64,000 bases of DNA from Camillea tinctor (GCA_022578605.1 MU394082.1:124001-188000); one strand, 5' to 3'. Positions 11,444 to 25,400 are shown, counted from the first letter of the stretch. Made by a program: numbers and translations. Notes: a model not told the origin generated them from the sequence alone.

Positions 11444-14400
11444 AAGGTGCTGCAACCGTAGGTCACTCGACCATATCTTCCCCGCGTTTTGCTTGGTGAT
11501 CTCATCCGTTTGCGATGATAGTGTATCTATAGCGGTGAGTTTGGACATGCAAAATATGCTGAAACTCTCGCTATTCACTCCAAGCATAACTATAGTGATC
11601 TCCGAAAGAGCCGGATAGCCAAAATACCTGTAACAATGTGCAGTAGCCTGCGAGACCATAAGTGCTAGAGCCTCTTCTACTATTATGCAGATGGGCCATA
11701 GATAGTACCTATGTAGGCCAGCGTTCCAGATGCATGTAAGGTGAGGAGAGGGGATGGGGAAAGAAACAAAAAAGGAAACAGGAAAGAAAGAAAGGCATCA
11801 GCAACGTCAATACACAGGCACATTTCCCAAGTATGTACCCTGTAGGTTGAGAATACCCATGCATGGTTGATCTGCAGCACACATCTGCATACCTTATCAG
11901 TTCATCTCAGCCTTGTACACTCCACGATACGAACAGAGCAGGCTGGTTGGTCAGATGTATTGGAATGCAAAGGTACTCCCGTGCTTATGGGTTATACATA
12001 TGCACGCGAGGGACTAAGCCTGCCTAGGCCCCCTAAGGCTGTAATATTTCACATGGACGTAATCGTAATCACAGGGCTATAGCCCACGCACTTATTATTT
12101 GCCAGATGGATGACCCCATTTGCTAAGAGCTATCGATTTTGCATGTGTGAGTGATAATCTAAGCCCCGGAAAACTTCGATCACCTCAACGGGGGCAAGGG
12201 TATTCAGGCAGATGTACTGTACAAAGTTGTTTTTCTAGCTCGGAGGCAAACCCAAAGAGATAGACTACGTGATATAGCCTATGCAATAAAGCTGCTGATG
12301 CTGAGAGGCTTCTGCACTCTTCCCCCCCAGGATATGGAATTGCATTGCTAAGAAAGCCACGTTGCCCTCGTCGTCAACACATCGTGACATTGTCACAATC
12401 TGGGACCACATCTGGTGAGTGAGGGGAGCGAGCGAGCGCCTACATTTGGCATTTGGGTAATTTAACAGTTATCGTCTTTGCCCCTCCCGCCTGACACTAA
12501 ACACGACACTAAGCCCTCCCGTTTTGACAGTTATAACTCCATTGACACTCGGGCTTTACTCGTGATCCTCCAACGGCCCGAAGTGCGTGCCCTTGGGCGT
12601 TACCGACAATACGGGAATTGAGTCATTCATCGTTGCAGTTAAACGCTCTCATCACCAGGATCGACCTCATCCTCGTCAGTGCGAGGCGGTGACAAGGAGT
12701 ATCAGCGCTAAACACTAGACCAAGAGGCTAGCCGCCGAAAAGGATTGGCCCAGCTTGCCGATGAAGAATTTTTGCCCATGCTGCCAAAATTCACAGAGAA
12801 AAAAGAACTTGTCCATATGTGTGGACGTAGTGTATGTACGCTATGTAGGTATGAGGACCCAACAGACTGGGTGAACCCTAGCTTTCCAGGCTGCAAAAGA
12901 CTCCGATCAGCCCGAATTCAAGGCATGGGGTTTCGCAAGTCATCTGACTGATGACATACTTGGCTCCTATGCTGTTTGCTTTTCTTTTTTTTTTTTTTAC
13001 TTCTGGTTTCCCTTTTTCGACTACTCGCCTGTGGCTGCTTTTGACGATCTTTGCGATGATGGGCTGAGGTCAAGTATGTATGTAGCATTCCTCTTGGTTC
13101 GGTAACCGAAGATCCATGTTCATAAGCAGCAGAGTCCAACCCCGTGACTCTGCTCCCAACCTTGTTATGTATCCAAGATCCTACGGTGAACCGCTGTCCT
13201 TAACGGAGGGTCAGACGGATTTGCGGGCGTGATAAACGTGGACAAGATGAAGACCAGCATACCCTGAAACACCTCTAGTAACAACGAAAAGGAGGAAAAA
13301 AAGAAAAGAAAAAAAAAAAAGGCAACTAGAAGCACGGAGCACAGGTCGATACTAGGTAACGATTACCAACCTCGGCGAGCCGCGAGTTCTTTTCTGGCGT
13401 AGAAGCTTGTGGAGATGGTTGAATGGGGTCCCCTTTTTGCGGTGAGAGGAAGCCAAGAAGTTTTAGAACCTTTCTAGAAGACGCAGAAGTTTTCCATAAC
13501 TGAACCGTGCCCTTCTAGCTCGATTTCTCTCTCACGCCAGACAAATTTTTAGCCCGCAATGCCCAAGAGCCCTTCTTTTTAATGGGATGGCTGAAAACTA
13601 GCGTCCCGTTTAGTCTCTGGCACGCACGATCCCATAGCTGACCTGACAAGCCTAAGTTGTGAAATGACGGGAGATTGTTTACGATGGCTCAAGGAAATGA
13701 GTATCTCCACTTGGTCTCGGCTGTCAAGTCCCTTTCTACTTAGATCTAGGGTCCTGATGACTTCATGGAACGGGCTTGCCTGATAGACACGAGACGTGTG
13801 AGAGATATGGGATAGGGAAGAAGAAGAAAAAAAAGATATTACATACCACTTACTTAGTAGCGTACACCAAATGTTGGGTTGGCGTGGAAGGATAGGATAC
13901 ACCATGCGAGCACGGCAATTGAACGGAGGTAAACTTATGAAACCCCTGATTTTTTTTATTCTTTCCAATGCCTATTACTGAACATTCTTCTCGATATGGC
14001 TAGGGAGAGTTACCCTAGTCGGGGTATTTTTTTTTTGTCTGACAGGACTTGATCGGTCAGAATTGTTTTTTTTTCTTTCTCGTATCCGCATACGCTCAGT
14101 GCGCTGGTTCACATCATCGTGAAGGATGTCACTCCCCATCTTCGTTGCCAGCCTTGCCAAGTCTTTTTTTCTCTCCCGGCCACTGTTCTCCATTTAGTAG
14201 TAGTATTCAATCCATGGTAGACTTCCAGATAAGTCACGCCAGGCTGGCCTCAGTCGTCTGAGCGTCGGTTGAAAGTTTATGTGCGTGTTTATTTTTTATT
14301 TTTATTCCATTTTTCTTAAATTATATTGTAAGTATTTGCGGAGTAGTTGCAGGATTTATTGCAGTATTATGCATATATTTACCCGCGGCACCTACTATGC

Positions 14401-16859
14401 AGGGTCGACGATTTCCATATGACCTTCATATTGTTGCATCCACCGTCTCTAATCAGCGTCTCGCATTGAAGACTCTGATGCTAGATGGCCCCTCGTAACA
14501 CTGTACGATACATGTATGTATGTATGTGTATGTCGAAAATCTCAGCCTTGCTTTAGTTTTAGCTTCTCCCTGTTTTCCTCGCTAATCGCGAAAGCGGTGA
14601 GTATTAAAATTAACACTCCATGGTTCCCCCAGGTTCAGCAGCCTTCAAACAGCACTTTTTTTTTTCGACAGGGAACACGCTGGAAGGCAACTGGATATGT
14701 ACTGTACACGACTATGCGTGCTGCGGCGTCGTATCAAACGGGCGAATGCTGTCATCAGCCCTGTCTAGGGATCAGGGATATGCTCTGCTAGCGGCAATCC
14801 AGGCTCCAGTAGGCTCGATGTAGTAGTTTTTTATTAGAAATTCTGTTGTGTTGACAAGAATACGCTAGAAAGAAAACGTGTTCTCTGCTACAGTCGCACG
14901 CATACCTACATGATAGGTAGGTAGTGTACTTATCCTAATTACTATGTAGTGTACGGACAGCGTGAGAAAGAAAGAGTCCTACATTACGTCTTCAGCCTTA
15001 GGACGGGCTGGCTAAGAGAACTCTTATTAGAGAGAAATCGGTGAATTTAGGGTGCCTGAGTGGAACAGGTTTTATTACTATACAAGGCCACCTCACACTG
15101 AGTCACGGCTTTATGCTGGTTCCGGGATTATCACTACCTGAGCGCATATCTTCAATCGATTCTGTTGGGCCGTATTCCTTCCATGGACCGGTGCTTTTCT
15201 GCGGCCTTCCCAGAGACCTACTGCTCTGTAATCTGGGGGCCGAAGCGTCGAATAGTTCACTCTCTGCTTCATCTAGTTGGCTGATATGCCGGCCCGCTGC
15301 CCCTCCTCCTCTCTCTCTATGGATGTCCATCGAACCACTAGTGTGAGACAAGGCTGCGGGATATAGGTATTTGGCGGTTCACAAATGCTGGGGCCATGCC
15401 TCTCTAAGGGTGATGGTAGATAGGAAGGGTCGATGACATCAAATTAACACGGGAAGATGAAGCATATGTAACTCAGATCTTGTTCCAGCTCCCAGCAGGT
15501 CAATCGCGCGATAGTGCAGGAAATGCCCGCAGGCTAGCCACCCGCCATCAGTTCATATCGATCATCTGCAGTATAGTGTAGTATGTATTGCACACATATG
15601 TTCAGCTCTCGGCGGAAAGCCATCGCATGATGCGAGAATATAGGCTCGAGATATTCTCAGCCTATCAAGCCTCTACGAGTAGCTGGCCCGGATCCCCCGG
15701 GGCGGTTCTCACATTCTATTCAACGTCTTGCCTACCTACTTATCACCCACAGACTCAGACTCAGATGTGCGAGACGAACTGCAGCATGTTGTAAGCCCTT
15801 GGGGGCGCTATAACACGACACGAAACCGATACTAGATAGAATCAATGCGGCAAAAGGTATAAAAAAAAAGGCAGAGACAGTAGACGTAGTGATCGAGATG
15901 CCCTCTCGCGTTTTATCTCCGAAACCCTCGTGGCAAGCCAGCCACAAATGTCATGATAGTCGTGCGAGTTGCTTATTATTGTTACCATTTATTGCCGATG
16001 AGAACGCCAAGGTTGTGTGCCGGCACAAACGAACGATGGTAGCAGTTCACAATCAGCCACCGCGTTGAGAAACAATTAAGCAGTTAAGGCTGGAATGCAG
16101 GGGAGGGGGGAGAGAGAGAGGGGGTTGCTGTGAACTTCTTCCAGCCCAGTCAACTCAGGGCAACTCAGGGTTTCTGCAGACCAGCTGACCCTTTCGATTC
16201 CTTGCATGTAGTGTCGTGTCGTGTAAGTAATGTGTAAGTAATGCCTCGCCTTTCTCTTTGTCCCCATGTCGTATGTACTACCAGTGGGATTTAATTCGTC
16301 CATTGATCGTCAAGCAGCGACACACATACACACCCACCCGTCTTAGCCAGTCTCATCCTTCTTGTGCAGAACAAACGATCACAACTACATAGACATAGAC
16401 ATCGACATATACGCACATGCAGGGTAGAAGGTAGATGGATAGATTGGGATACTTGCGGCATGCGTCTCGTCTCCGAATTGATTCAGACTTCCCGCTTCGA
16501 TTGCGATTCTGGAACGCTGTCTCTGGCCTGTGCAATTTCCCCTGGTTATGAAAACGTGCCACACTTACAGCTTTAAGCTGGGCGTGTCCGATCCAACTCG
16601 ATTCACACAGCAACACAACGCGCTGGGAAATCTACCTCCATAGTGTGTACCTGAGCCTAAGCGTCAGCCCGTAATGAGATGAGAATCTCCACTTCCCCTT
16701 ATGTTCGGCTTAAACCGAACGCTGTAATTAAGAGGAGGCCCACTTGAGGATAAAGGATGGAAGAAGAATAAGAAAGGAAAGGAAAGAACAGAAAAGAAAA
16801 GAATATAGAGATGGCATGTCCGATGACCGTCCAGAACTACGATGGTCAAACGAAATGGA

Positions 16860-17640
16860 GACTTTGTTAGTTCAAGATGCTATTAAGTTATTAGGTTGAT
16901 TGATTGTTATGTTTGTTTGTGTAAGTCAAGTATGTTCATGGTATTTGGGTTTTTTTTAAAGTGATAAATGTTTTATGTATCGTACTATGTATTGTTGGTG
17001 TTCCAATAGTTTAGATAGGTCAATCAATTCTTTTTTACATAGTGATGGTAAGGAATTGATAAAGACACACAAACATGGTAAAGAATAAAAATAAATTAAA
17101 AATAGAAATAAAAATAACAGAGTAATAGAGAGGGAGGGAGAGAATCAGTTAGTTAGTTATGCGTCTCGTCTCGTGGTGGAGAATTCAAAGAAAAGTATTG
17201 TAGGTTTGACAAGACAAGAAGTTGAGGCATGTTTGAAAGATTGTTGAATAAGAGAATGTACTACCTATCAATTAACTTAGTCGTGTCGTAGGTAGCAGGT
17301 ATTGATCCATCAATCAATCACTTAATCAATGAATGCTATGTAAACCCGTAATATTCCGTTCAGATTGTCTACTTATTACCATATTAGGTAAGTAATGCAT
17401 CGGTATTATTTCTCCTTTTCTTTTTCTTTCTTCTTTTCTCTAGTATGTCTTTTTTCTTTTTCTTTTTTTCTATTTTATTTTATTTCCCTTTTAGGTTTTT
17501 ATTTTGCAACTGCAAGCTATATTGATACATACAACACAATACCTACACTAAGTATATATTACATATTACATTATATTGATCGAACACTACCGTACGAACC
17601 GAACAGATCGATGTGCATACTTACATCCAGCTAGCGGCTT
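16860..17640. other. AT-rich island
   Basis: This stretch is visibly poorer in G and C than its surroundings; for example 16861-16920 has 16 G/C in 60 bases. It contains ATCA-type repeats (17310-17332) and a long T/C-rich tract (17405-17490). No ORF of note is present. It could be a spacer, a replication-origin-like region, or a remnant of AT-biased mutation. Confidence 0.6.
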
Positions 17641-18368
17641 AGGCATGTACTATGAAAATATACGGACGCTATTTTGGGGCAGTCCTAATTTCAAGCAAAT
17701 TGTTCTCTCGCTCCCCCACCCACTACAATACGTACATGCAAATGCGGACTATGTACTGTACATACATACCCAACATGGATCCATGGCAGCGTCTGACAGG
17801 GGGTATGAGCACATGCTGAAAGACAGGGCCCAGGGGCTTATGCTTGTTTCATTTTCTTCCATCTGTGCGCCACACACCAACACAGGGGGGTCCACCCACT
17901 GGTCCACCAAGGACCCACCCACTAAGGCCTTGCATATCCCAGGTCTGCCAGACCCCAGCCGTCCACTCACCTGGCTGCGTCACTGTGGCCCTGGCTGGTT
18001 TGGGCAATTATTTTTGTAACTCGCTATGAACGCTGACATTCAGGTACCTCAGTACCCAGCACGCAAGTCCATGTTGCGGCCAAGTCCGCCGCATCGGTAC
18101 CTCCAGACACGGGTACATCGGGTCTGGCGGTGACAAGCCCCAGCAACCAGATCGGAAGTACCTTTGTACAGTAGCCTACCTTGTGTCTTGTCTTGTCGCT
18201 CTCATCGTCCAATTCGACAACATCCCGGACAAGCAGTATGACTATCATTCCTGGGCTAACTTACATACATAAGACAGTCCTCTCCCCTCCGCTCAAGCAT
18301 CTCTTCCACCAGCCTATCCCAAACCATCGAAACCAATAAGTCAAGATATCAGACCATACACACTTTGA
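17641..18368. other. Gene-free stretch before a possible transcription unit
   Basis: It contains a C-rich segment (about 17870-18000) and GT/CT-rich sequence. One 147-codon ORF crosses it, but the composition looks like translated spacer and there is no recognisable motif. Confidence 0.4.
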
Positions 18369-18375
18369 TATAAAA
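18369..18375 (+). promoter_or_regulatory. TATA-like element
   Basis: TATAAAA lies about 375 bp upstream of the ORF pair beginning at 18744 and is followed by CA-rich, leader-like sequence. It is the best core-promoter candidate in the gene desert, but a chance match is possible. Confidence 0.3.
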
Positions 18376-18743
18376 CAGAAATCTTATTCTTCAAACATCA
18401 CCATCATATCACGCTCAGTCCACGACTAACAACAACTTATACCACGCCTCCACAAGCATATTAAACAGCTTGGAAACTCACAAGCAAACTCACAAGCAAA
18501 CTCAACTTATATATCAACAGCTAGAGCTTTCCTCTAGCTATCTAACCCCCTCCTTACTTTACTTACAACCGGCTTTTCAGCCTTGTATCTCTTCACCTTC
18601 AAGCTGGCTTCAATGCAAGTCTACGAGATGCCTGCTCAGCGTCCATCGCAACTCCCACCCTGCCCGGGTCCCCCTCCCAGCAGACCTCTGCCTCCCCTAC
18701 CTAAGAGTGGTTAAGCATTGGCTCGAGTATATCGGTAACGATC

Positions 18744-18926
18744 ATGTCATCGAACGGAATCTTTTCGAATCGTCTTACCATACAACAAATCAACAACAAC
18801 ACACACATACAGCCTTGTCGTTACAAAGTTGAAACCGCAATGAAGGAGATTGATGCCTCTCTTTGCGCAAAGGGGAGGAAAGCGAGGCAAACCCCAGAAC
18901 AGCCTGCTGCTGATCAGACTCGATGA
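18744..18926 (+). CDS. Possible small ORF, 60 codons, unrecognised
   Basis: The ORF starts at an ATG and encodes a hydrophilic peptide with Asn/Gln-rich and Lys/Arg-rich parts. Its TGA stop overlaps the ATG of the next ORF (ATGA at 18923-18926). It lies downstream of a TATA-like element and CA-rich sequence resembling a fungal 5' leader. I do not recognise it. It could be an upstream ORF, one exon of a spliced gene, or chance. Confidence 0.2.
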   Translation: MSSNGIFSNRLTIQQINNNTHIQPCRYKVETAMKEIDASLCAKGRKARQTPEQPAADQTR

Positions 18927-19495
18927 TCAGCCGCAGTTGGAGTCCAGGATTTCCTGTCTTACTGTTTTTTCTTGCCCTTCTTAGCTCTCTGCTTCCCAGT
19001 GGTGCGCGCATTCGATCAAGATGCAAGTCATTGCATTCGCACACTATGTTATGCGCGTGTTCGAATACGCTGTCCTCCCCCTCCATCGCTCCCCTCACTA
19101 CAACATCAAATTCAGGGGTCACGGCGGACAGTGACGTGAGCACACTCAACAACCTCAACGGCAGGCTACAGCATATTCTGTTGCGCTACATCAACGCACA
19201 GCAACAGCCGCCTCTTACGATCCAGGAACGCAAATTGCTTTCCTGGCCTGCCGATCCCGAATTACTATCTCATAATACACGCCCGCACCTCAGAGCTGGC
19301 TCGGAAGGGTTAAATATCACTCCTGCCTTCTTTAGTCAAGTCGCGCATGCGCGCTTGATGCCCTGTACTACTATACGAATACGAATCTTTTTAATATCTT
19401 TTTTTTATATCATCGGTCGTTTCCATATTGGGGAAAAGGGGACCATCAAGCAACAACTACAACACAACACCGGGGCAAATGGGCGGGTTTACTGA
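18923..19495 (+). CDS. Possible small secreted or membrane protein, 190 aa, unrecognised
   Basis: This is the longest ORF in the 24.6-kb gene-poor stretch. The N-terminus has a signal-peptide-like core (FPVLLFFLALLSSLLP, about residues 10-25) followed by a Cys- and Ser/Thr-rich segment. Residues about 75-125 (DVSTLNNLNGRLQHILLRYI and onward) look like ordinary helical protein. A second hydrophobic stretch, IFLISFFYIIG, lies near residue 158. Alternatively part of it is intron: a pyrimidine-rich tract ending in AG lies at about 18965-18980, so the true gene may be spliced. No family is recognised. Confidence 0.25.
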   Translation: MISRSWSPGFPVLLFFLALLSSLLPSGARIRSRCKSLHSHTMLCACSNTLSSPSIAPLTTTSNSGVTADSDVSTLNNLNGRLQHILLRYINAQQQPPLTIQERKLLSWPADPELLSHNTRPHLRAGSEGLNITPAFFSQVAHARLMPCTTIRIRIFLISFFYIIGRFHIGEKGTIKQQLQHNTGANGRVY

Positions 19496-19500
19496 TTTTA

Positions 19501-22400
19501 CGTGTTACGGGGGATATGTGAACGGCCTCTTCTAAGAGCCGCAAATATGGGGGTCTACTAGGACCAACAAAACTGTTTCTGTTTTTTCTAATGTTATATC
19601 GGGCACAACGGCGGTGTTTTTTCTAATTGGGTATAATGTCTTTCATGTCGTCATGTAACACTATTAGAGAAATCAGCATTGTCAGGGCGTCTTCTGCAGA
19701 GTAAGGCCACTCGTGGCAAGGATACCCCCCGGAACCCCGGAGAAAGGAGGAAGGATGAATTGTTATTTTTTGATTATTATTTTACGCGCACGATACTATT
19801 TAGGATATCTGAAGAAATCCCTATCAACTGAGCAATGAAAAAAAAACGAACACACCAAAACTATTTTGATCATCTTCATATAAAATTGTCTTCCTATCTA
19901 ATCAAGTGACTTGCCACCTGCCATTGCTACTGCTACCCTCATTAATATTACCATCGTCCAATCCTTTTGCCAATGTTGCCAATGTTGCCAATGATGCCAA
20001 TGATAAAACTGATGTTAATGATGTGGTTATGATCCCAATTCCCATCCCCTCTCCCCCCCTTTTCCACCTTCCTTTTCTTTACCTAAGTTTAAGACAATTG
20101 GGCTGTAAGAAGGAGGGGTTGGATGGTTGGCTATTATTTTTATTATTATTTTCTTCTTTTTTACACTTGCACACACCCCACGTAGTCAACCAACCAACCC
20201 GATTTAATCCCATCTAATGCAAGTCATGGCGTCTCACAGGTTACTAGCCAGGTCAGGAACAAATGATGCATTTCGGTGAAGATTCGGACCTTTGTAATTA
20301 TATTATCTACTCGAAGCGGGATTGGGCCTTTCTTTTCCTTTTCTTTTTCTATTAACCCACAAAACCGCCGGAACACGGAGTGAGGGTCATGTCTCAGGTA
20401 ATAAAGTTCATGATAGGAGAGGGGAACTATTGGAGTTACTCTTTTTTTTTTCATTGATTTTTTGTACTAATACGTCAGATTTGGTAGGTAGCAGGACTAG
20501 GGGGTTAAGTCTGTTTGGTTTCTCGTGGCCCCCCTTCCCCCCCCCACTCTCTTTCATAAGGTCCTATAATGTATGTACGTCGTATTCCGGTCACGATCTC
20601 GTCATGTGCGTTATTGTATGTATGCACAATGCGATATATACCCAACCTAGCCGGCTACCTGGAAACCTTTACCTATGAAAGTCCTTGCCGAACCGGATGA
20701 CTCAACTCCGACCTAGCGATCGACGATCAACCACGAAAATCCTCGTGAAAAATACAGAAACTACGGATTCAGAGGGAGCAAAAAACAGGATTGTGTCGGT
20801 TGGCTCAGGGTTTTGGTAAGCGAGATATTCTGCCACTATGTTACATAAACCATGTTTTTTCTTTCTTCTCTTCAATTATACTATTCCGACTATAAAAAAA
20901 ATTGCGGGGAGAGGGCAAAAGCAAGGCCTAGCCTATGTACATACACTATTTCCAAGTTTTGACTTCATTCATACATAATTATTATTCTTTTTTGATAGTT
21001 CTTTAGTACCAACTCTATAACTCCGTAAACGTTTGCCGAGTTATCTGCCCAGGATAATAATAAGAAAACACCCTAGTATATACCCGCCCAACCCCATCGA
21101 ACATTGACGTGCCCGACGACGATGATAATCACGTCGAGAGAAAAAGAAATCTATTCCTTGAGTTGGTTCGTTTTTTTTTTTTTTAATCCCGATGATAGGA
21201 ATTAGCAAAGCCTCCATCTTGCCGAGCCACGGAGCTTTCAGGGCAAGACGGAAATACGATAAACTAGACTGTTTTCCCCATGTCTATCTACGTCAGTACA
21301 GACAGGGTAAAGACACAGAGTGTGAAAAAGAAAAAATTCAACAATAAATAGGACTCAATAATAAACATAAACCCTAGCTAGTCTCATCGTGAACTTTACC
21401 TGTACTTACTACTACCTAGTTTGTAGGTAAGTATGGTGAGAAAACCACAAAACATTACTTTTTAGTTTCACCAGTCGTAACATAGATAATACTTAAATGT
21501 TTAGTCATGAATGTGACGTTGCCTTTCTACTTTTTTCTTTCCTCTGCTTTTTCTCTCATCGCTTTCGTCGTATCCTTCCCGCGCCGCCGCAGCCAAACCT
21601 GCAAAGCAACGGCGGATGATCTCCTGCGTAGCCACTTGCTTTACTACCTACCTAGGTTAACCTAAATACCTAGGTACATGACTTAGCCTAGTTGATTGTT
21701 GTAATGAACATCAAAATCAATGCGTATATAGTAGTGTTCTTAGTTTATACACAAGACTAGAAGCAAACCCTTGCCAAGAAATCTGGCATCAAGCCACCCT
21801 CTTTTCTTTTTTTTTTCTTTTCTCTCTTAATATTGTCATTAGTAGTAGTATTATTATTTACTATATCTACTATCCTCCTCCATTTTCTGTAGTGTATATG
21901 GCTAAGCCTTAGCATTGTTTCTGCATCGTTCGATTTTTGTGATTTGTGATTCGAAAAAGCCCACTTAGGCGTATCGCCCCGGAACAGACGTAACGACATT
22001 CGGTCTGGCCCCCGAAGCTACGCCCGGAATTTTCAGCTGCGATGTTATGCGAGTTAGGTAGGGCACAAATCTTTCTAGGTTAACTAACTTTAGCGTATAG
22101 CGCCCACGTTATTCTTGCGGTCGACCTCGGCAATTGGACACTAATACAATTTTCATGTTAGTCTGAATACCGGTTAGTGACGTTGTTAACTACCTAGGTA
22201 CTATACCCTATCTTCATCGTCTTCCTTTCTTTTCCGTAACCCTTGAAGGTTGCCAAGGAACTTAAAAGATAGAGAGGATGAAAAAAAAAAAGGGTCGATC
22301 TAACCTCCTCTTCCTTCCTCCTCCTCCTCACCTAGGGGATGGTCATGGAAAAAAAGCAGGATTATGCTTAGGTCTATGTCATCCTAGCAAAAAAGCTGCT
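19501..22400. other. Gene-free spacer
   Basis: No supported gene. A short tandem array of a 9-bp unit (AATGTTGCC and variants) lies at about 19969-20004. Several poly-T and poly-A runs and ACCTAGGT-type palindromes (21648-21680, 22190-22200) are present. Confidence 0.55.
19969..20004. repeat. 9-bp tandem repeat
   Basis: About four copies of a GCCAATGTT-type unit, the last diverging to GCCAATGAT. They lie in gene-free DNA. Confidence 0.85.
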
Positions 22401-25400
22401 CCACATAGCAATCGCTTTTGCTAGCTATGCCACTAACCCAAATTGTTCATTTAAACATTCAACTTTCAACACCACTTTCAACCTCACGATGCTGAATCGA
22501 TTGCTGACTTTTTCACGTTACTAGGGCCCGTGCCTATTGATAAATCTCACGATATTTTTTGGTGTTTTAGCATATGTACGGCCTAATTTCGCATATGGAC
22601 CTATATGTAAACCAGTCAGTTAAATTAATAAGTAACCTCTACAGCTACCACATTTACTACCTTATCGTAGGTATTTTGTTAATTTGCAATACTAATTTTT
22701 TATAATGGAAGTCGTGGTTACATAAGGTACGCTGTAGTAAAAGCAGTAACCTGAAAGTTAGTTAACCCTTCAGTTGGTTATAAGGCTCTTCCAGCGGTCA
22801 TAAAGAAACCTAGCCCATATAAAAACTCACTAAATGGTTCCTAAACCCCCTAAGGCCTAATCAACTGGCTCAAGGGTCTAGGGGTAGGCTGTAAATAGCT
22901 CCATTTGCAGTGAAACGTATGACCTGAAATGGAAAAAAAGCACCAAATAAGCTGATATCTAGTAGCTAGTTAGCTTAAAGATCCATTAAGCCATTTTGCG
23001 TATGTTCATTAGATCAATCGATGTGGGGATTCAGCAGCATTTTTTTAAGGATATTATATGGGGCTCAGCTGCTTTTTACCATGAACGCTTTGTTGAATAA
23101 GCAGCTTGTGGGTATTAAGCATGGTGCTGCTGAAGTGCATGACCACCCCCCTAAACTCTATGCAACGGAGGAGGCGGGGCGGGCTAGAACCCATTTTAGA
23201 TCTGTTTACATGTACACTATGTATATACATACTACTATACGTATGATTCCATTATGCAAGTCAAAATTCTTCAACGGCCGGAGAGGACGGAACCAAAATG
23301 ACACTTCATAACACATAACTAACTAACATTTCTATAGCAAATGCATGCATGTGTGTACAAGGACCGGGTAGGTAGGTAAGTATACTACCTATTGCCTATC
23401 ATCATTCTCCTTTTTCCTCCTCCTTCTCCTTCTGCTACTGCTTGCTGCCCCCACGTATGTAGAGTACATATGGACCGACATACATCCATAGGTAAAGCAT
23501 GTACGTAGAATAACATGTAGCCGCCCAGAGGCCGTTGGGGGCAACGGGACGGGAAAGAGGCAGGGGTTTCTATCGAGATGGTTCTATATGCCCGTAGATA
23601 ATCGGGCGAGGTATACGAATTATATGGGGAAGTATTTTAATATAATGGGACGGTTTGTTCTAAATGCGCGTGCGCACGTGTGACGGCATTGTTCGCAAAA
23701 AGAGAAAGAGATTCAATATTATGTAAACCCAGCGGGAAGAGGTGCATTCAAATAACCCTGGTCGATATTATTTTTTTCTTATTGTGTACATTAAGTTATG
23801 GGGACCTATTCAAGGTGGTCTCCGCTCTCTTTTTTCTTTCCCATCAGTTTCATCTGAACCCCGGTCAAGGCCCCTCTCTCAACTTTTGTCACTTTTTTTT
23901 ACGATCGATATTTCTTCTTCTGGGCCGGGCTAGGCTTTACTCTGTCTTCTGACCAATTTATATACGTACATGAATACCTCAACGGGCGATCGGACAGCTG
24001 GGGTTCTTCACCTTGCAGGGAGCCCTGTGAAGAGCCGTTCTGCCTTACCCTTTCTCCCCTCCTTTGTACCCTTCCCCTTTCTAATTAATTAAATAGGAAA
24101 CAGAGAGTAGTAGTAAAGACGAGAAAAATAGAAACACTCGTGCCAGAGACAGACCAGATCCGTCCCGTTCCCACCGTCGTCGGCGAGCCCCGGCTGAAAC
24201 GGCCGTCACGTCGTCGCGTACCTGACCTGAATCCGTATCCAGGAGAATCTTGAGCCCGTCGAAGGAGGGGGGAGGGGAGAAAGATGGATCATAGCATGAT
24301 GTTTTTCTCTTCTCGTCTCTTTTTCTTTCTTTCTTCGAACAAGCCATTACGTACCCGTTGTACGTATGTTACCTACCTACCTACCTACCTACCTACCTAG
24401 GTATTATTACACTAGAGGTATAACCTATAGCCACTGCTTGGGTAGATAGGTAGGTAGTGTACGAGCACGACTACATGACGACGGGAAACTCGGCTGCGAG
24501 GTTATATTAGCTTCGCAGATAAGAGTAGTGTTACTTGTCTACCTGTTTACTTAGCTACTACTGTTTACCACCAGTCAAACGATCTAGCAGGTCTAGCCCA
24601 ATCTAGCGCCAGGCACAAGAGCACACCGCTCTTGGTCTTGGTCTTGGTCCCTGAATTGGATTACGACAAGATGGTTAACTAAATGGAAGGGGAATGGGGG
24701 AAGGATGAGGTGGCCTCTGCTTCGCATAGAGTTATTAGGGTAGCATCAAATCTCGGGAACCCCAGACGAATGGCAAACTCTTGGTATGTGTGCCTCTTTT
24801 TTTTTTTCTTCTTCTTTTTTCTTCTTTACACTAACCTAGGGTAAGGTTACGTTCTTCACGCATTCGATCAAACTTTCTGAAATTATGTTTTTTTGCCACC
24901 TCCTGGATTTTCAGGGGGAGGCGAAAACCCGTCCGTCATCTACTACACTAACTAGTAGTATTCAGACGAACGGAAAAAAAAAAGAAAAGAAAAAAAGAAG
25001 CGAAACTAAGGACAAGGATTATTGTCCTAAAGAAAAAAAGAAAAAAGATTTTCTTAATGACATTCTAGAAATAGAAATAATTTGCATCTGAATATTTCAA
25101 TGGTAAATAGAAGAGAAACATCGGTTTGATCTCAAGGACCATTTAATTTACTTCGGCCGTAGTAATAAGGAGGAAGGTTTAGCTACCTAGTAGGCTATAC
25201 AGTTGTAACTTAGTATTGTATCCTTTCGTTTCAGTTGTATTCAATCCACTGTAGTGTAACTGTGGTAATTGTGGATTGGTTGGATTGATTGGACTGATTT
25301 AATTGATTAGTAAATTGACTGATCAGATTGACTTTGTAGATGCCAAGAAAGGATAATCGAGCGTTCCTTTCGGCTTCAGAAACCGAAAATCTGAACCAGA

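Larger units (their letters stand above)
5698..16859. other. Gene-free spacer with microsatellites
   Basis: No supported gene. The sequence holds CA/TA-type microsatellites (7960-8015, 8827-8935, and a clean CA run at 11421-11443). It also has three copies of an 8-bp GAAGCGAG unit near 6216-6240, homopolymer runs, and many TAGTGTAG and CCTAGGTA words. The ORFs present are short, low in complexity and contradict one another on both strands. Confidence 0.55.

Noticed and set aside
13579..13968. 129-codon minus-strand ORF
   Set aside because: Serine-rich translation of an A/G-rich spacer, no recognisable domain, and no supporting splice or promoter signals.
17576..18019. 147-codon plus-strand ORF
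   Set aside because: Composition shifts along it with the underlying DNA (AT-rich then C-rich), and it contains no recognisable motif.
22600..23310. Suspected transposon remnant including a 96-codon ORF
   Set aside because: No terminal repeats, target duplication or enzyme motif could be identified, so no mobile element is called.
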